Source of the DNA: Megamerina dolium
Lineage: Eukaryota; Arthropoda; Insecta; Diptera; Megamerinidae
DNA length: 64,000 nt
Direction: 5' to 3'
NCBI GenBank assembly: GCA_963854835.1
Contig: OY978527.1
Coordinates: 24,270,557-24,334,556 of the forward strand
Numbering within the stretch: position 1 is the stretch's first letter; the number at the start of each line of letters is the position of its first letter. Under the pieces are notes generated by a model. That model was not told the DNA's origin, made no database searches, and saw only the letters and a program-made list of their open reading frames with translations. Below are positions 30,485 through 41,999 of this stretch, piece by piece. Position numbers and translations under genes: made by a program.

Positions 30485-31341
30485 AAATTAGGTGTCCTTA
30501 ATGCTTTAGTTACTTTACGAGCACGATGGACGGTTGTGATCATATTTGCCGCAAGTAAATCCTTGACAAGTTGCAACGTATGTGCGGCGAATTTAATTGG
30601 CGACATTGTCGTCCATTCTCCTTGTATCAGATTAGTCTCTTCGTCTTCTTCATATCGTAATCAGAATCAGAATCTTCCTTCTCACATGATGCTGCCAAGA
30701 AGTAAACTGCTTTGTCCATTATCCGTGGTTACAACATAAATTTTGTTGTTCGTTAACTCGAAATTCTGCAGTACTTTGTTAAGCCCTTGCTTCAAACGAA
30801 TTTCTTTCATTGAAAGCGTGTAAAACATGAGTTCTACTTTTGAGTAAACTGTCATTTATCCCCAAAACGAACATATCGTGCAGAATCCATTTTATGCACA
30901 CCATTCGCTGCTTCATCGATTTGATGTCCGACTTTATTTTAATGTACCACTCATTTACTAAACCGTAAATGTTTCCAGCAAGGACAGACTCCATTTTTAG
31001 ACCTTTGAAAATCTGTACCGAAAACGTTTTAAAGTCTTTGGCGTCAAAAAAAGATAAAGGCTGCGGTTGAGTTATCACAAATTCGACACAAGCATCAACA
31101 ACTTCATTTTTCTACAATGTCGATGAAAATTTAATAACTTCGTCACCTTCGTCGAATTGGGTCTCCGATTCCTCATGGGCTTGATCCTGCTGGCAAATCA
31201 CCAAATGGGCGGTAAACATGTGCCTTTTGAAAATTCCACATGTTGTCCATAAATGTAGAAGAATATATCTTGGATTCACTTGTCTGTAGATTCTTGCAAA
31301 TTAAAAAATCCGCGAATAAAAATGTTACGCTTTCTACCCAT
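30485..31341 (-). pseudogene. hAT-family transposase relic
   Basis: Starts MGRKRNIFIRGFFNLQE, a BED-finger-like opening. Later come FDEGDEVIKF, ITQPQPLSFFDAKDFKTF, NIYGLVNEWYIKIK and KQRMVCIKWI, then KVLQNFELTNNKIYVVTTDN (the hAT catalytic region with Asp), FAAHTLQLVKDLL and ARKVTKALRTP. The order is that of hAT transposases. Several stops and frame changes break it, and the C-terminal dimerisation region is missing. Inside a Sec16 intron. Confidence 0.65.
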
Positions 31342-31344
31342 TTT

Positions 31345-32615
31345 ACAAAAATTATCCGAAATTACTTCAAATAAATTCACGAACTAAAACAGAATTTCAT
31401 TTGCAGGATGCAATTAAGACAACGGTGGGACTTATGTAATCGTATAAAAGCCACGTAAACCGCGAAAACCCTATAAAATTATACGCTCGTAAATCAACTG
31501 TCGTATATTTGTGTGAAAAAGATTTTACGCGCCTCGTAGAAGTTTTCGCTATGATTTCATCGTGTAAATGACCAGAAAATATAATACGGTTTGAAATACA
31601 ACTCTGTTGTACACGCTTTTGTTCTGTAATAAGTTAAATCATAGGTAAATACTTAAATTATATTAAGCAAAATTACTTTTCTCAAACATCCCAATCATTA
31701 ATTTGTATTTTTTTCCAATTCTGCTATTTTTTGACATTTTTATTTTGTTGTTGTTAACAATAACAAGGTTGATTGATTTACGACCTTTACATGATGACTT
31801 GTTTAGTGCGTTTATACAACAATGCGCATAAACCTTTTAAAATTATATGCGTTATATAATTATACAATTGCATGAATTTAGTAAGGCAATGTAAAAAAAA
31901 AAAATTTCCATTAACAAGAGTTATGGAACAACGTAAAAAAAATGCTTAAAATAATGGTTATTGGCAACGAAAAAATACTTCCTACTCATAACTTATTATG
32001 CAACATTAAAATATTTATTAAATCATAATAATTATCGGCAACGAAAACAATATTTCTTCATCATAACAGTTATTATGCAACGTAAAAATATTTATTACAT
32101 AATAATACAATAATAACGCAATGTTTACAGAAATTTCTTAATTCAGGGCAATATTTTAATTTCCAAAAATATGGATAATAATTATTTTAGGTCTCTGGTT
32201 TGCTTCGTAATTATTATCATTGACTTGTAACACTTGACATGGATGAGGTTGAACTAACGACACTATCATACCAGGGAAATTTAAAGCAGATCAGATTAGG
32301 TTTCTAATTTTATTTGAAATCATTTCTTCATACAAGTTTAGTTTCCATACATTAACTCACTATTCGCTATTGACCAATCAATGCCTGATTTGCTGTTGTC
32401 ATTATAATCATTGTTTGCTTTGCATCCATTGCATATTACATAATATTTGACATGCTGCTTGACGATATCCACAAAAGTGACCAAGCAATAAATTATATTT
32501 GATTTAGGTTCAATTATAAAAGTTTTAGTAAAATTTTGGTAATTCTTGTAAAATAACATATTTTATTAGACCGCTACTTTGTAGTACCATCACCACTTGA
32601 CACCGTACCTCTATA
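31345..32615. other. Sec16 intron, no gene recognised
   Basis: AT-rich. Repeated variants of AA(C/T)GTAAAAATATTTATTA and TTATTGGCAACGAAAA occur at 31940-32120, a loose local duplication. Nothing else was supported. Confidence 0.35.
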
Positions 32616-32620
32616 CTTAC

Positions 32621-32753
32621 TTGAAATTCGACGACCGAAAATTTGTCATCATTCAGCGAGCATGCATATTCGTAAATTTCCGTCATAATAATTGCTTCAT
32701 TATTTGCAAATTCATTGAAACTCTTGTAATGTGATGAGCCGAGCAGTACAAGT
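32621..32753 (-). CDS. Sec16 exon: conserved ACE1 core
   Basis: One base completing a split codon, then 44 codons: LVLLGSSHYKSFNEFANNEA, IIMTEIYEYACSLNDDKFSV and VEFQ. LVLLGSSH and EIYEYA are among the most conserved Sec16 stretches. Acceptor TATTATAG (32754), donor CAA|GTAAGTAT (32620). Phase fits both neighbours. Confidence 0.94.
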
Positions 32754-33445
32754 CTATAATAAAATACAAGAACACAAAGGAAATTATAAAATAGGCTGAT
32801 TCCTAAACGCATCTTGCTTTGCAACATATCAACGCATTATATATCTTAATGCAGCTGTGTAAACTTTTGACGAATTAACATGTTAACAAATGTAAACGTG
32901 CTGTTAGTATTAAAACTTTGATATAGATGTTTAGGAAGTCAGCCATACAAAATAATCAAACAAATCATATAAATAAGATTAAGAATTGCGCCTGCCTGCC
33001 ATTTTAACACGTTGATTGTGATGGCAAAGCTGATAAAAACAAGCAAGGTTTCCTTTTTTTGAACGAAAAAACGAATTGTCCAGCAGACGAGACAAATATT
33101 CCTCCCTAAGCTTCCCTAAGGGAGGAGGAGGAGAAGAAAAATTTACCGGTGGTCGGCTATACATTTTAACCCTTTCAGAGCTATTGACGGCATTCTAATA
33201 AATGTTTTTTTAGAGGCTTGGGGCGAAATGCCACCTGACCGAGTTAAATTGATCCCGGATTCGAATTCAGCGACTCCTAATACGTGTAGAAATATTTATA
33301 TATTCGGCTTGACGTGGCCCTTTTTCGTGTGGTTTGTGTAATTTTGAATACGTCTTCAATATTGAATTATATTTGTTCAATATTGCGGATAACGAATACT
33401 AGCAACCATAGCCTGCATAGATCTTACGTGTGTAATTATATTTAC

Positions 33446-34248
33446 TTTGGCAAATTCTGCTGCAATGTTGTCTCTTGCATTGCATCCATTGAATAACGTC
33501 CGAAATTAACTTGAGCCATTAAATAGCAAAAATGTGCCGCATACAGATCACCACGATTAAAGAGTGAATCACCCAATGTTGTTATAGCTTTACGATCTAA
33601 TTCAGGTTTTTGTGATGTATTCGAAAGAATCATAGATAGATGTGGACGCCAATCACCCCATTTCTCATCCTGTACACTAGTGACACTCGATGGTGTACGT
33701 CCACTCATTAATTGATACAATGTTTGCAGGGGATCGTTCAGCGCAAGCTTGTTGGCGAATTTCATCATAACATTAGCGTGTGAACGACGATCAACCTTCG
33801 AAGCCAGAAAAAGTGCATGTCCCCAGAGATTATTTTCAGTTGCCCAATCTAATGCTTCATTTACATTGCCATATAGTAAATAATTTCGGAATTTTTCAGT
33901 GATCTCTGTCTCGGAAAGTGATTTAGCCTTATCAGTGGTCGACGAGGTGGAAGATGATGCCGAAGATGATTCCAATTTCGTTTTTGACGATTTCTTAGCA
34001 TTATCATTTTCTTCACCCGTTTCACTTGCTGTTTTACTATTCATTTGCTTTTTCGTCTTATCTAAGTGTTCTTCACCCTCTTCTTCGACCCGCACTTCCT
34101 TTTTCTTATCCTTATCATTGTCATTCTCTTCATTATCACTGGGGATTTGACTATTAAACTCCAACATCGATTTATTAAATTGCAACTTGTATGGATATTG
34201 TTGTTGATTTTTTAATAACAATTCAGCAATGTCAGTACCAACCACCAT
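33446..34248 (-). CDS. Sec16 exon: acidic linker and first part of ACE1
   Basis: 267 codons plus two bases. It begins MVVGTDIAELLLKNQQQYPY, the conserved entry to the central region. A Lys/Glu/Ser-rich linker follows, then SETEITEKFRNYLLYGNVNE, ALDWATENNLWGHALFLASK, SHANVMMKFANKLA, DPLQTLYQLMSGRTP, WGDWRPHLSMILSNTS and DLYAAHFCYLMAQVNFGRYS. This is the helical solenoid that binds Sec13. The acceptor is ACTCCCAG (34249). The donor AA|GTAAATA (33445) is weaker than the others; the alternative of a nearby donor changes only the end (TTLQQNLPK). Confidence 0.93.
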
Positions 34249-34316
34249 CTGGGAGTGATAGATGAAAATGAAATTAATTATAAAACAACAACCAACTATA
34301 TTCTTATTTAACTTAC

Positions 34317-34752
34317 TCCATTTTGACGCAATAACAATACCAATAGATTCCACATTAATGTATATGATGGCCGATATTTGTACCCGTGACTATTACGATT
34401 CATAGATGCGTTTTGCTTCGTGTAAATGCTTATCGCTGGTGGACCCATTCGTATTTGTTCTTCACAAAATTCAATAACTGTCTTCTTATGAGTTAGACCA
34501 CGTACCAATGGCCCGGGAAATGCTTGAAATAGTTGCAATGTTGCATCATTAATGCGTAAACGTTGCATACGCACAATGTAGCTCCCTGTGCCATGTGACG
34601 TGTATTTCGGTTTTACAGTGACCAGCAGACCAGCTGTGATAGAGACGCATGCATGCTCATTTATAAATTTACATGGTGTCAAACGTTGTGTTTCGAAATC
34701 AGGATCTCGATCGGTGGCATGATCGAAATTGCGTCTAGATAAATTACCCGAT
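34317..34752 (-). CDS. Sec16 exon: central conserved domain
   Basis: One base, then 145 codons: SGNLSRRNFDHATDRDPDFE, TQRLTPCKFINEHACVSITA, GLLVTVKPKYTSHGTGSYIV, LFQAFPGPLVRGLTHKKTVI and a final SYTLMWNLLVLLLRQNG. This matches the Sec16 central conserved domain just before ACE1. Acceptor CCATTAATAG (34753), donor GGA|GTAAGTTA (34316), then a 68-bp intron. The one-base start can complete the codon left open by either upstream exon (CG+A or AG+A, both Arg). Confidence 0.93.
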
Positions 34753-34759
34753 CTATTAA

Positions 34760-36660
34760 TGGATAAAAAATAATCAAATTATAAAAATTTACATGGAAGA
34801 AGGAGAAAACAAATAATAGAATTAGTATAGAATTTAAATATTAAAATAGCTACAAATATACGTTTTTTTTTTCTCAAATTCAAATAGACAAATTGTTAAA
34901 GTATCATTATGGACGAGAATATATAAAGAAAATTCTTTTATAAACAAAATTATAGATTCATAGATATAAAAGATATACATAAGATAAAAATATATATAAT
35001 ATAAAAAACATGCGTTGCGCAGGCAAAAACAAACAGGTTAAAACTTAAATCACATGCACTTTACCTGAATTTTTCTTTAGAAAATAAATTCATAAAAACA
35101 TTCTTAATATAGTAAGGACAAAAATGTAACATTATTATGATATATGTATTATAAAATTTTTATCTAAATAGGGATGATAGAATCAAATAAAATAACTCTA
35201 AAATTTACTTTAATTTCGCATTAGAATTTATCCAAAAATTTGAGACACCCGAAATATTCAAGTCAACATCTGTAATTTACCAATCGACAGTATGACATTC
35301 ATAAGTCCTATTTTAGTAGACTAAAAGTTGCCAAAAATCCATTAACATTATCTGAGCCATTAACATTATCTGAGCCATTAACATTATCTATAATACTCTT
35401 CATAGAATTATTTTGTACGTGAAATTGAAATTGCATATTACTGGCATTAATTTTGATTGCAATTACAATTTATATTCCCTTTTGATTTCGTTGAAATTGC
35501 AAAAACCCTTAATTTTATCTGGCGGTATTCTGTAATTCACTTTTCTCAAATAATTTTGTTTGCGAATTGAAAATTGCCTTGTATTGGATTTTAATTTCTT
35601 ATTGAAATTACAATTTATATTCACTTTTAGTTTTACCGTGTGCGAGCATAAAATCCAATTTTCTGTTAATACATATTTACTTCATTTCTTCATACAAATC
35701 TTCATACAATCTTGGCATTCTGTTGATATTGTAATTTGAAGATCAATATTTATAATCGAATTTGAAATTTACATGGGCCATGGAGCCAGACTCTAGGCTA
35801 CCATGGGGGTTGCAATTGACAGATAGCGGAACATTCGGATGGTACGGTCTATCTAGCTATATAGCAAAGCAAAGGTGAATCCGTGAGAACTTAGTCGTTG
35901 CGCAAGCATTATAAGAAAATCCACAAAAATCTTAATGACGAAGCAATGCATGTATATGCCACGGAAACTTGACTGACTATTAGGACATTTTTATCTTGGC
36001 TAATACCATAATTCCTCCGTACCGATAAAACGGTAGAAGCTCTCGAAATATGCTCAAAATTCATTACAATTCAGTAGCGCCAGTAGGGCATGTCCCATAG
36101 ATGTGTTGATATGAAGGGTGAAATGTTGGGTCAGAAGAACTAATGGCGTTTGGTCATATATCATATACCTGCACACAGTTGATTTTTGGGAAAATTTTTT
36201 AATTTTCAGGGTCTTCTAAGTACATTTTGTAGGAGAGCCTTCCTAACAACAACTACAATTTTTATATAAAAAAAAAATTTGCGTGTGATAGAAGTAAAAC
36301 TTCTTAAAAAACCCAAATCAGCTATTGTATGAATTCACCTTGGATTTAGTCTGAAATAGTGCGAAGTCGTTTCCGTATACACGTTTTAATACTTCTTAAA
36401 AAGGAAAATAGCAGTGCTTTAAATAGGAAAAACAAAACAAAAACTCACAAAAGCATAAAAGAAGGAACAGCTGTTCCTTCTCTTATACGCATCTTCCCGC
36501 TGATACACTGCCTATCGAAAAGAACATAGCAATGTTTAGCTTATTTTAACAATTTAACAATCTTTCAACGCAAATACTTCATAAATGATTTAAGGATACC
36601 CAAATCTAGGAGGTTTGTGTACCTAGTCAAGTCGTAAATATTTGTACACAACTAAACGCA
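34760..36660. other. Sec16 intron sequence, mostly unique
   Basis: AT-rich; no gene or transposon recognised apart from a short tandem repeat at 35341-35391. Confidence 0.35.
35341..35391. repeat. 18-bp tandem repeat, ~2.8 copies
   Basis: ATTAACATTATCTGAGCC is repeated directly at 35341-35358 and 35359-35376, with a partial third copy to 35391. Exact copies, so copy number may vary. Confidence 0.9.
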
Positions 36661-36829
36661 TTCATTACGAATGCAATATTGTCAAGATGAAAGGGATGTG
36701 CTATTTCATCTTGACTGCGATTTGACAGTTGACATTTATGCTTCATTGCTACGTAAAAAGTTTTTGGCATCAATTGTTTACAATCGTCATCGAAAATCGT
36801 ATTGTTGTAGTTGGCCTAATAAAATGCAA

Positions 36830-37600
36830 TATGGGAAAAGGCGATCTTTCGGACGTTGCGACCGCTTGGAATCACTCGCAATTTTGTGTATCGTGCTGTA
36901 AAGTTGTTTGAGGATACCGGTGGAGTACGAGACCGTCAAAGATCCGGTCGTCTGCGCACTGTTTAAAAATCCGAAAGCTATCAAAGCCGTGAAGAAACGA
37001 ATCGACCGAAAACCGCTGCGAAAACAGAAAATCTTGTCACGGGAAATACAAATTTGACAAATATCCAAGTCAATGAAGATTCGGGACTCAGCGCGTACAA
37101 GCGACACACTGGACACCTGCTCACAGCTGCATTGGAACGCAAGCGAAAATCGAAAGCGTTACGCAGCCGGTACGCTCACAGACAAATTCTGTTTACTGAC
37201 GAGAAAATCTTTACCGTAGAAGAATCGTTTAATAAACATTACGATCGTGTGTAGGCTCGGTCATCCAGAAAAACATCCCAACTCATCCCGAGGATCCAAA
37301 GAGGCCTCTGCTCCACCTCACAAGGCAAAAACGACTCAACTGTGGCTAAAGGAAATCATTCCGCACTTCATATCAATGCATGATTGGCCAGCTGGTAGTC
37401 CAAACCTTAACCCGTTGGATTACAAGTTGTGGTCCGTATTAGAGGGCATGGCTTGCTCTATTTGAGTCGTTGAAGCGAGTCCTTGTCCGTGCAGTGGACA
37501 ATTTCCCCATACATGAAGTGCGCCTCGCGATCGATGAGTGGCCAGATCGTCTCAAGTCGTGCTGGAAGGCAAATTTCGAATAAGTTGTTCTAGGATTTGT
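36830..37600 (+). pseudogene. mariner-like transposase relic with internal deletion
   Basis: Across frames it reads KLFEDTGGVRDRQRSGRLRT, KAVKKRIDRKPLRKQK, SAYKRHTGHLLTAALERKRK, ILFTDEKIFTVEESF (first catalytic Asp in TDEK), DRVYARSSRK, then after a deletion APPHKAKTTQLWLKEIIPHF and DWPAGSPNLNPLDYKLWSVL with the last Asp of the triad. The block that should hold the second Asp (QD.AP.H) is damaged. Related to the Tc1/mariner group with a D in the third position; subfamily uncertain. Confidence 0.75.
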
Positions 37601-37994
37601 AGCCAAACAAGTTTTGAAAAACTTTCATTTTACGTCGATTTTTCTGTGTATCAATATTTATGGCATGACTGGGTAAAGCTTCAGATCACGCATTTCAATT
37701 TAATATATATTGGTCCTGTTTCACATACACCTTTCACGTATATGATACACGTTTTGTCATAATAATTCGTAATCAGTGTTCGGACTATCCTGCAACTGTG
37801 GCAAATCTACCACTTTTTTTAATTTCTACCGCAACTACTACAGTAAGCTTGAAACTAAAATGATTGACTGGCATTTTGTTCCCATAACTCTAACATGCCA
37901 TATATAGATTAGTACATATAAAGTACATAAATATGTTCCCAAAAGTTTATCTCTTAATGTAAGTACATACATTTGTGATTTAATTTTGAAAACA

Positions 37995-39035
37995 AGTATT
38001 GCTCAGCTATCTTTCTTGATATTACTCAAGCTTTCGATAAAGTATGGCAAGATGGCCTTATTTACAAACTCAGACTATTATTGCCTGCAAATGTCTCCTC
38101 ATTGCTTAGTAGCTACCTCACGAAAAGACAATTTCTCGTACATCACAAAGATTACACAACAAACCCATTGGATATTCACGCTGGCGTTCCTCAAGGAAGC
38201 GTTTTGGGTCCCTTACTGTATCTCTTATACACTTCAGATATGCCCAACAATAACTATACATTCATATGGCCTTTGCTGATAATACGGCAATATTGTGTTC
38301 TCGCTCTAACCCCATAGAAGCTACTAAACTCCTGCAGACTCATGTCGATTCTCTCGAAATCTGGCTAGCAAAATGGCGTATAAAAGTCAATGAATCAAAG
38401 AGCGTACATGTAGCCTTCACGCTAAGGCTAGATACATGTCCCCCACTTAAAATAAATGGCCAATCAGTTCCTCAACAAAGTACTTGGGTATTCACCTCGA
38501 CAGAAGGCTGACCTGGAAAAATCACATAGAGACAAAGAAAACTCAGATCAAGCTTAAAATTAATCAGTTATGGTGGCTGTTACACAAAAGATCAAAGTTG
38601 AATCTCGAATACAAAGTGCTATTATATAAAGCAATCCTGAAACCAATCTGAACTTATGGTATTCAGTTTTGGGGCTCCGCATCTCCCTCAAATATCGAAA
38701 AATTGCAGCGAATACAATCCAAGTGTCTGCGAATTATTGTAAACGCGCCTTGGTATATGAGGAATGTTAACATCCATTGAGATTTAAATATACCCACAAT
38801 TTCTGACGAAGTTTCAATGTCCTGCAGAAGCTACATTCAAAAATTACACAATCATCCGAATCCCCTTGCTAGGCAATTGTTGCTGAGCACGGGGCATCGT
38901 CGATTAAAAAGAAAAGACACATTGTGATGGAACGTAGAGAATATCACATAATTTTAGTTAGTTTGTAAGATTTGAATACTTATTGTTAGTTTCTAGGTAT
39001 TTAAGAAAGCTTCAATAAATGCATAGTATAAAAAA
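37995..39035 (+). pseudogene. Jockey-type copy, 3' fragment
   Basis: It starts in the RT domain (YCSAIFLDITQAFDKVWQDG) and runs to the 3' untranslated end with AATAAA at 39014 and a short A run. FADDTAIL is damaged: one base is lost near 38268 and the triplet reads FADNTAIL. A stop (Trp to TGA) occurs near 38650. Otherwise close to the full-length copy. Confidence 0.9.
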
Positions 39036-39039
39036 AAAT

Positions 39040-39785
39040 TTGATAAACTTGATGTAATGTTTGTAATAATATATATTAATTACTTAATAATTTTGTGAAA
39101 ATATTAATATATTATTCAAACGAAAGTACGAAATATTGTATATCAAACTAAGTTATAAACTTATAACGCAGAAATTACAATGAATATGTAATAAAAAAAT
39201 TGTTTAACAAGTATTTGGTTGAAACTTTAATTCGAATACAGGAAATTTCAATTAAGTTGTACACTAAGAATAGAAGTGCGTTCACATTGCTAATTAGCTA
39301 ATTTGCAATTATATTACATAGAAGTTGGTTTGTTTTAACAATATACCAAACCTGCATTAAAATCAAATCAACTGTGTTCACACAAATTGGAATTTAATTT
39401 TTTTTCTTATGGCTAATATTAAATTTCTTGATGTGAACACTTAATCAACTGATAGCTAAAATAATAAAATGTATCTCATATATTAGCGAATTAACTTCGT
39501 GCAAGATCCTTATTCGAACAACTTATCTAGACACCCTTGAAACAGCTGTGTATTTTATTGTATATTGAAATTATAGCCTAGCTGAACGGGGTGATAGTTG
39601 ATAGTGATATGTGATATGTGAGACGAGTCTATGTAAAAAATGTAATCAGTTCAGGTAAAAAGATGGGAAATTACATTGAAAAGATACGAAATATTATGTT
39701 TCTGTATGCATTGTAACATTTATCTTATCTTTTATTACTATTATTTTGTATCACTAATATAACAAAATTGAACAAAATAAAAAAT
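39040..39785. other. Sec16 intron, nothing recognised
   Basis: AT-rich unique sequence between the jockey fragment and the family C copy. Confidence 0.35.
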
Positions 39786-39789
39786 AAAA

Positions 39790-41190
39790 ATCTCCTTACA
39801 GTCGGCTGGGGCCGACCAAACTATACCCTGCATATGTAGATTTATATATAAAAAGTTTACTCGAATATCCAACTTTTCTTTTATTTCCACTTTTCGAGAA
39901 ACAATTTTTGCATATACTACTAATTTACACCCGAAATATGGTTGACTTTGACGAAGTAAAAGGATTTTAAGATAATTCCGAGGCTTAGTATGGGAGCTAT
40001 ATAAAAAGTGGGCGTGGCTTACCACTTTCTAGTAAATCCAATTAATTTTTCCACACCTTAAATTTGGTGTCCTACGTTGAATAGTTTCTAAGTTATGGTG
40101 GTTAACATTTTTGTTTAATTTCCTCAACTTTGTATGGGAGCCCCAATAAGAAGTGGGCGTGGTACGCTGATTTTTTGCCAGATTATTTCCGACTACCATA
40201 TTAACCTAAGTGTTAATTATGATTGTTCTAGACAGAAGGATGCAGAAGTTACAGCTGTTTCAATTTAAAATTTGTATGGGGGCTACGATAAACAGTTGGC
40301 GTGGTGCGCCCATTTCCTGTAAGTTTAATTGCTTGTACAATACTAATCCATACCTTAAATCTCGTTGTCCTAGGCTAAATGGTTTGTAAGCTATGGAGCT
40401 TACAATTTTAGTTTAATTCCCTCGACTTTGTATGGGAGACCCATGAAGGAGTAGGCCTGGCACACTGATTTTCTGCCAGATTATTTCCGAATACGATATT
40501 AATTTAAGTGTCAATTATAGTTATTCTAGACACAAGATTGCCGAAGTTACAGCTGTTTCAATTTAAAAGAAGTACATACACTTTGTATGAGAGCTACGCT
40601 AAAAAGTAGGCGTGGCTCAACCACTTTTGGCGAGGTTATATAGTAGTATAATATAAGTCTATGTGCCAAATATTGTTGTCCCAAGTGGTATATTATGTGA
40701 GTTATAGCAAGTTAAAGATTTTGAAAATTTCGAGGTTAGTCGCTTTGAATGCTTGGTGTGGGCGTGGTTATTGACCGATCATGCCCAATATCAATCCCCT
40801 CCGTACCCTTGGATCATAGGTTACTTGTGCCAAATTTCATCGAAATAGCTCAATATTTACTCAAGTTATCGTGCGAACCAGCCAGGTGACAGACAGACGG
40901 ACGGACGGACGGACGGACGGACGGACGGACGGACATCGTTAAATCGAAAATTTAATCGACGCTGATCACGAATATATATCTATGTCTATATCTCCGGAGA
41001 TTCCTTCACGGACGGACGGACGGACGGACGGACGGACGGACGGACGGACATCGTTAAATCGAAAATTTAATCGACGCTGATCACGAATATATATCTATGT
41101 TTATATCTCCGGAGATTCCTTCAAGTGGACACAAACATCTGACCGAAATGAATATACCATGCATATTGCATTATGCAGGGTATAAAAAGG
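39790..41190 (-). repeat. Family C dispersed repeat, inverted copy
   Basis: The reverse complement aligns with 21055-22620 over almost its whole length, including the same order of CCACGCCCAC units and the same end motifs (GCAGGGTATA at 41175-41184 and TATACCCTGCAT at 39823-39834). It differs mainly in an expanded (ACGG)n tract with a 115-bp duplication. One internal unit is shorter. Confidence 0.8.
40898..41050. repeat. (ACGG)n expansion and 115-bp tandem duplication
   Basis: ACGG runs at about 40898-40933 and 41010-41048 each precede CATCGTTAAATCGAAAATTT, at 40934 and 41049. The duplicated unit is 115 bp and the copies are nearly identical, so the duplication is young. The other family C copies have a single short CCGTCCGTCTGTC tract. 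Confidence 0.9.
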
Positions 41191-41284
41191 TAAAAGCAAA
41201 TCAATAATATACAGAAAGTTAAATATAAAGAATTGTATTATTAAACGAAAAAACTTATTTGCATTTTCTGCAGTTATTATTAAC

Positions 41285-41995
41285 GATTCTATGTTGAGCA
41301 CATACTGGATCGTAGCATTTCACGCACATCTGCCGTGTTTTCCGATAACGTTTATAATGTTGTATGCACAGCTTGGAACTGCTTTTAACTATAGGTGGGC
41401 CTTATGACGACGACGTTAAAGAGAGAGCGGCATTCATCACTAATGGTTCTCCCATCATGTCGGTGATTGCACTTCCTGTGACCGCTTGGGTCATGATGTT
41501 TGGATGGGTACATTCGACGATGTAATTATTTTTGCACGAGCCCCTTGTAAAGCGAATGTAAGTTTTTACGCCGTGGCTCCCTTTTACTAGATGGATCAAA
41601 GGTATGATAAATAATATGATTAGCTGCTACGGCGGCCACGTCTAAAATATTAAAGCAATACGTTTATAGCTAGCGATGAGTTCTACACTTGCAAGCATAC
41701 GTTTCAAGGATTTGGTCCATTATGTATGCGCCACTTTTGTATTAGTTAGATGGCTTTAGACTTCTTTAAACGACCCGGAGTGTTCATATTATAGTGCACT
41801 GTAGAAAAAAGTAACACGGACTTATTTCTCTGTGGGACGTAACTGACCATTGAAGTAGTCGTATGGTTGTTTTCAGATTTGTGGAAACCAAACAGTGAAT
41901 GTATTTCACGACGTCTATTCGCAAGAAATATACGTGGAATGGAAGCTTTATTCTTGCGTAGAGTTCCAACAAATGCTAAGCCGTTGGACATTAAC
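41285..41995 (-). pseudogene. piggyBac-like transposase relic
   Basis: The minus strand reads MSNGLAFVGTLRKNKASIPR, REIHSLFGFHKSE, VSYVPQRNKSVLLFSTVHYN, then in other frames MDQILETYACKCRTHR and ILDVAAVAANHIIYHTF, and ends CIQHYKRYRKTRQMCVKCYD with PVCAQH. This is the order of a piggyBac DDE domain (VGT.RKN...IP, VSYVPKKNK.V.LLST) with the Cys-rich C-terminal finger. Frameshifts and stops break it. The N-terminal half was not recognised. Confidence 0.75.
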
Positions 41996-41999
41996 CCTT

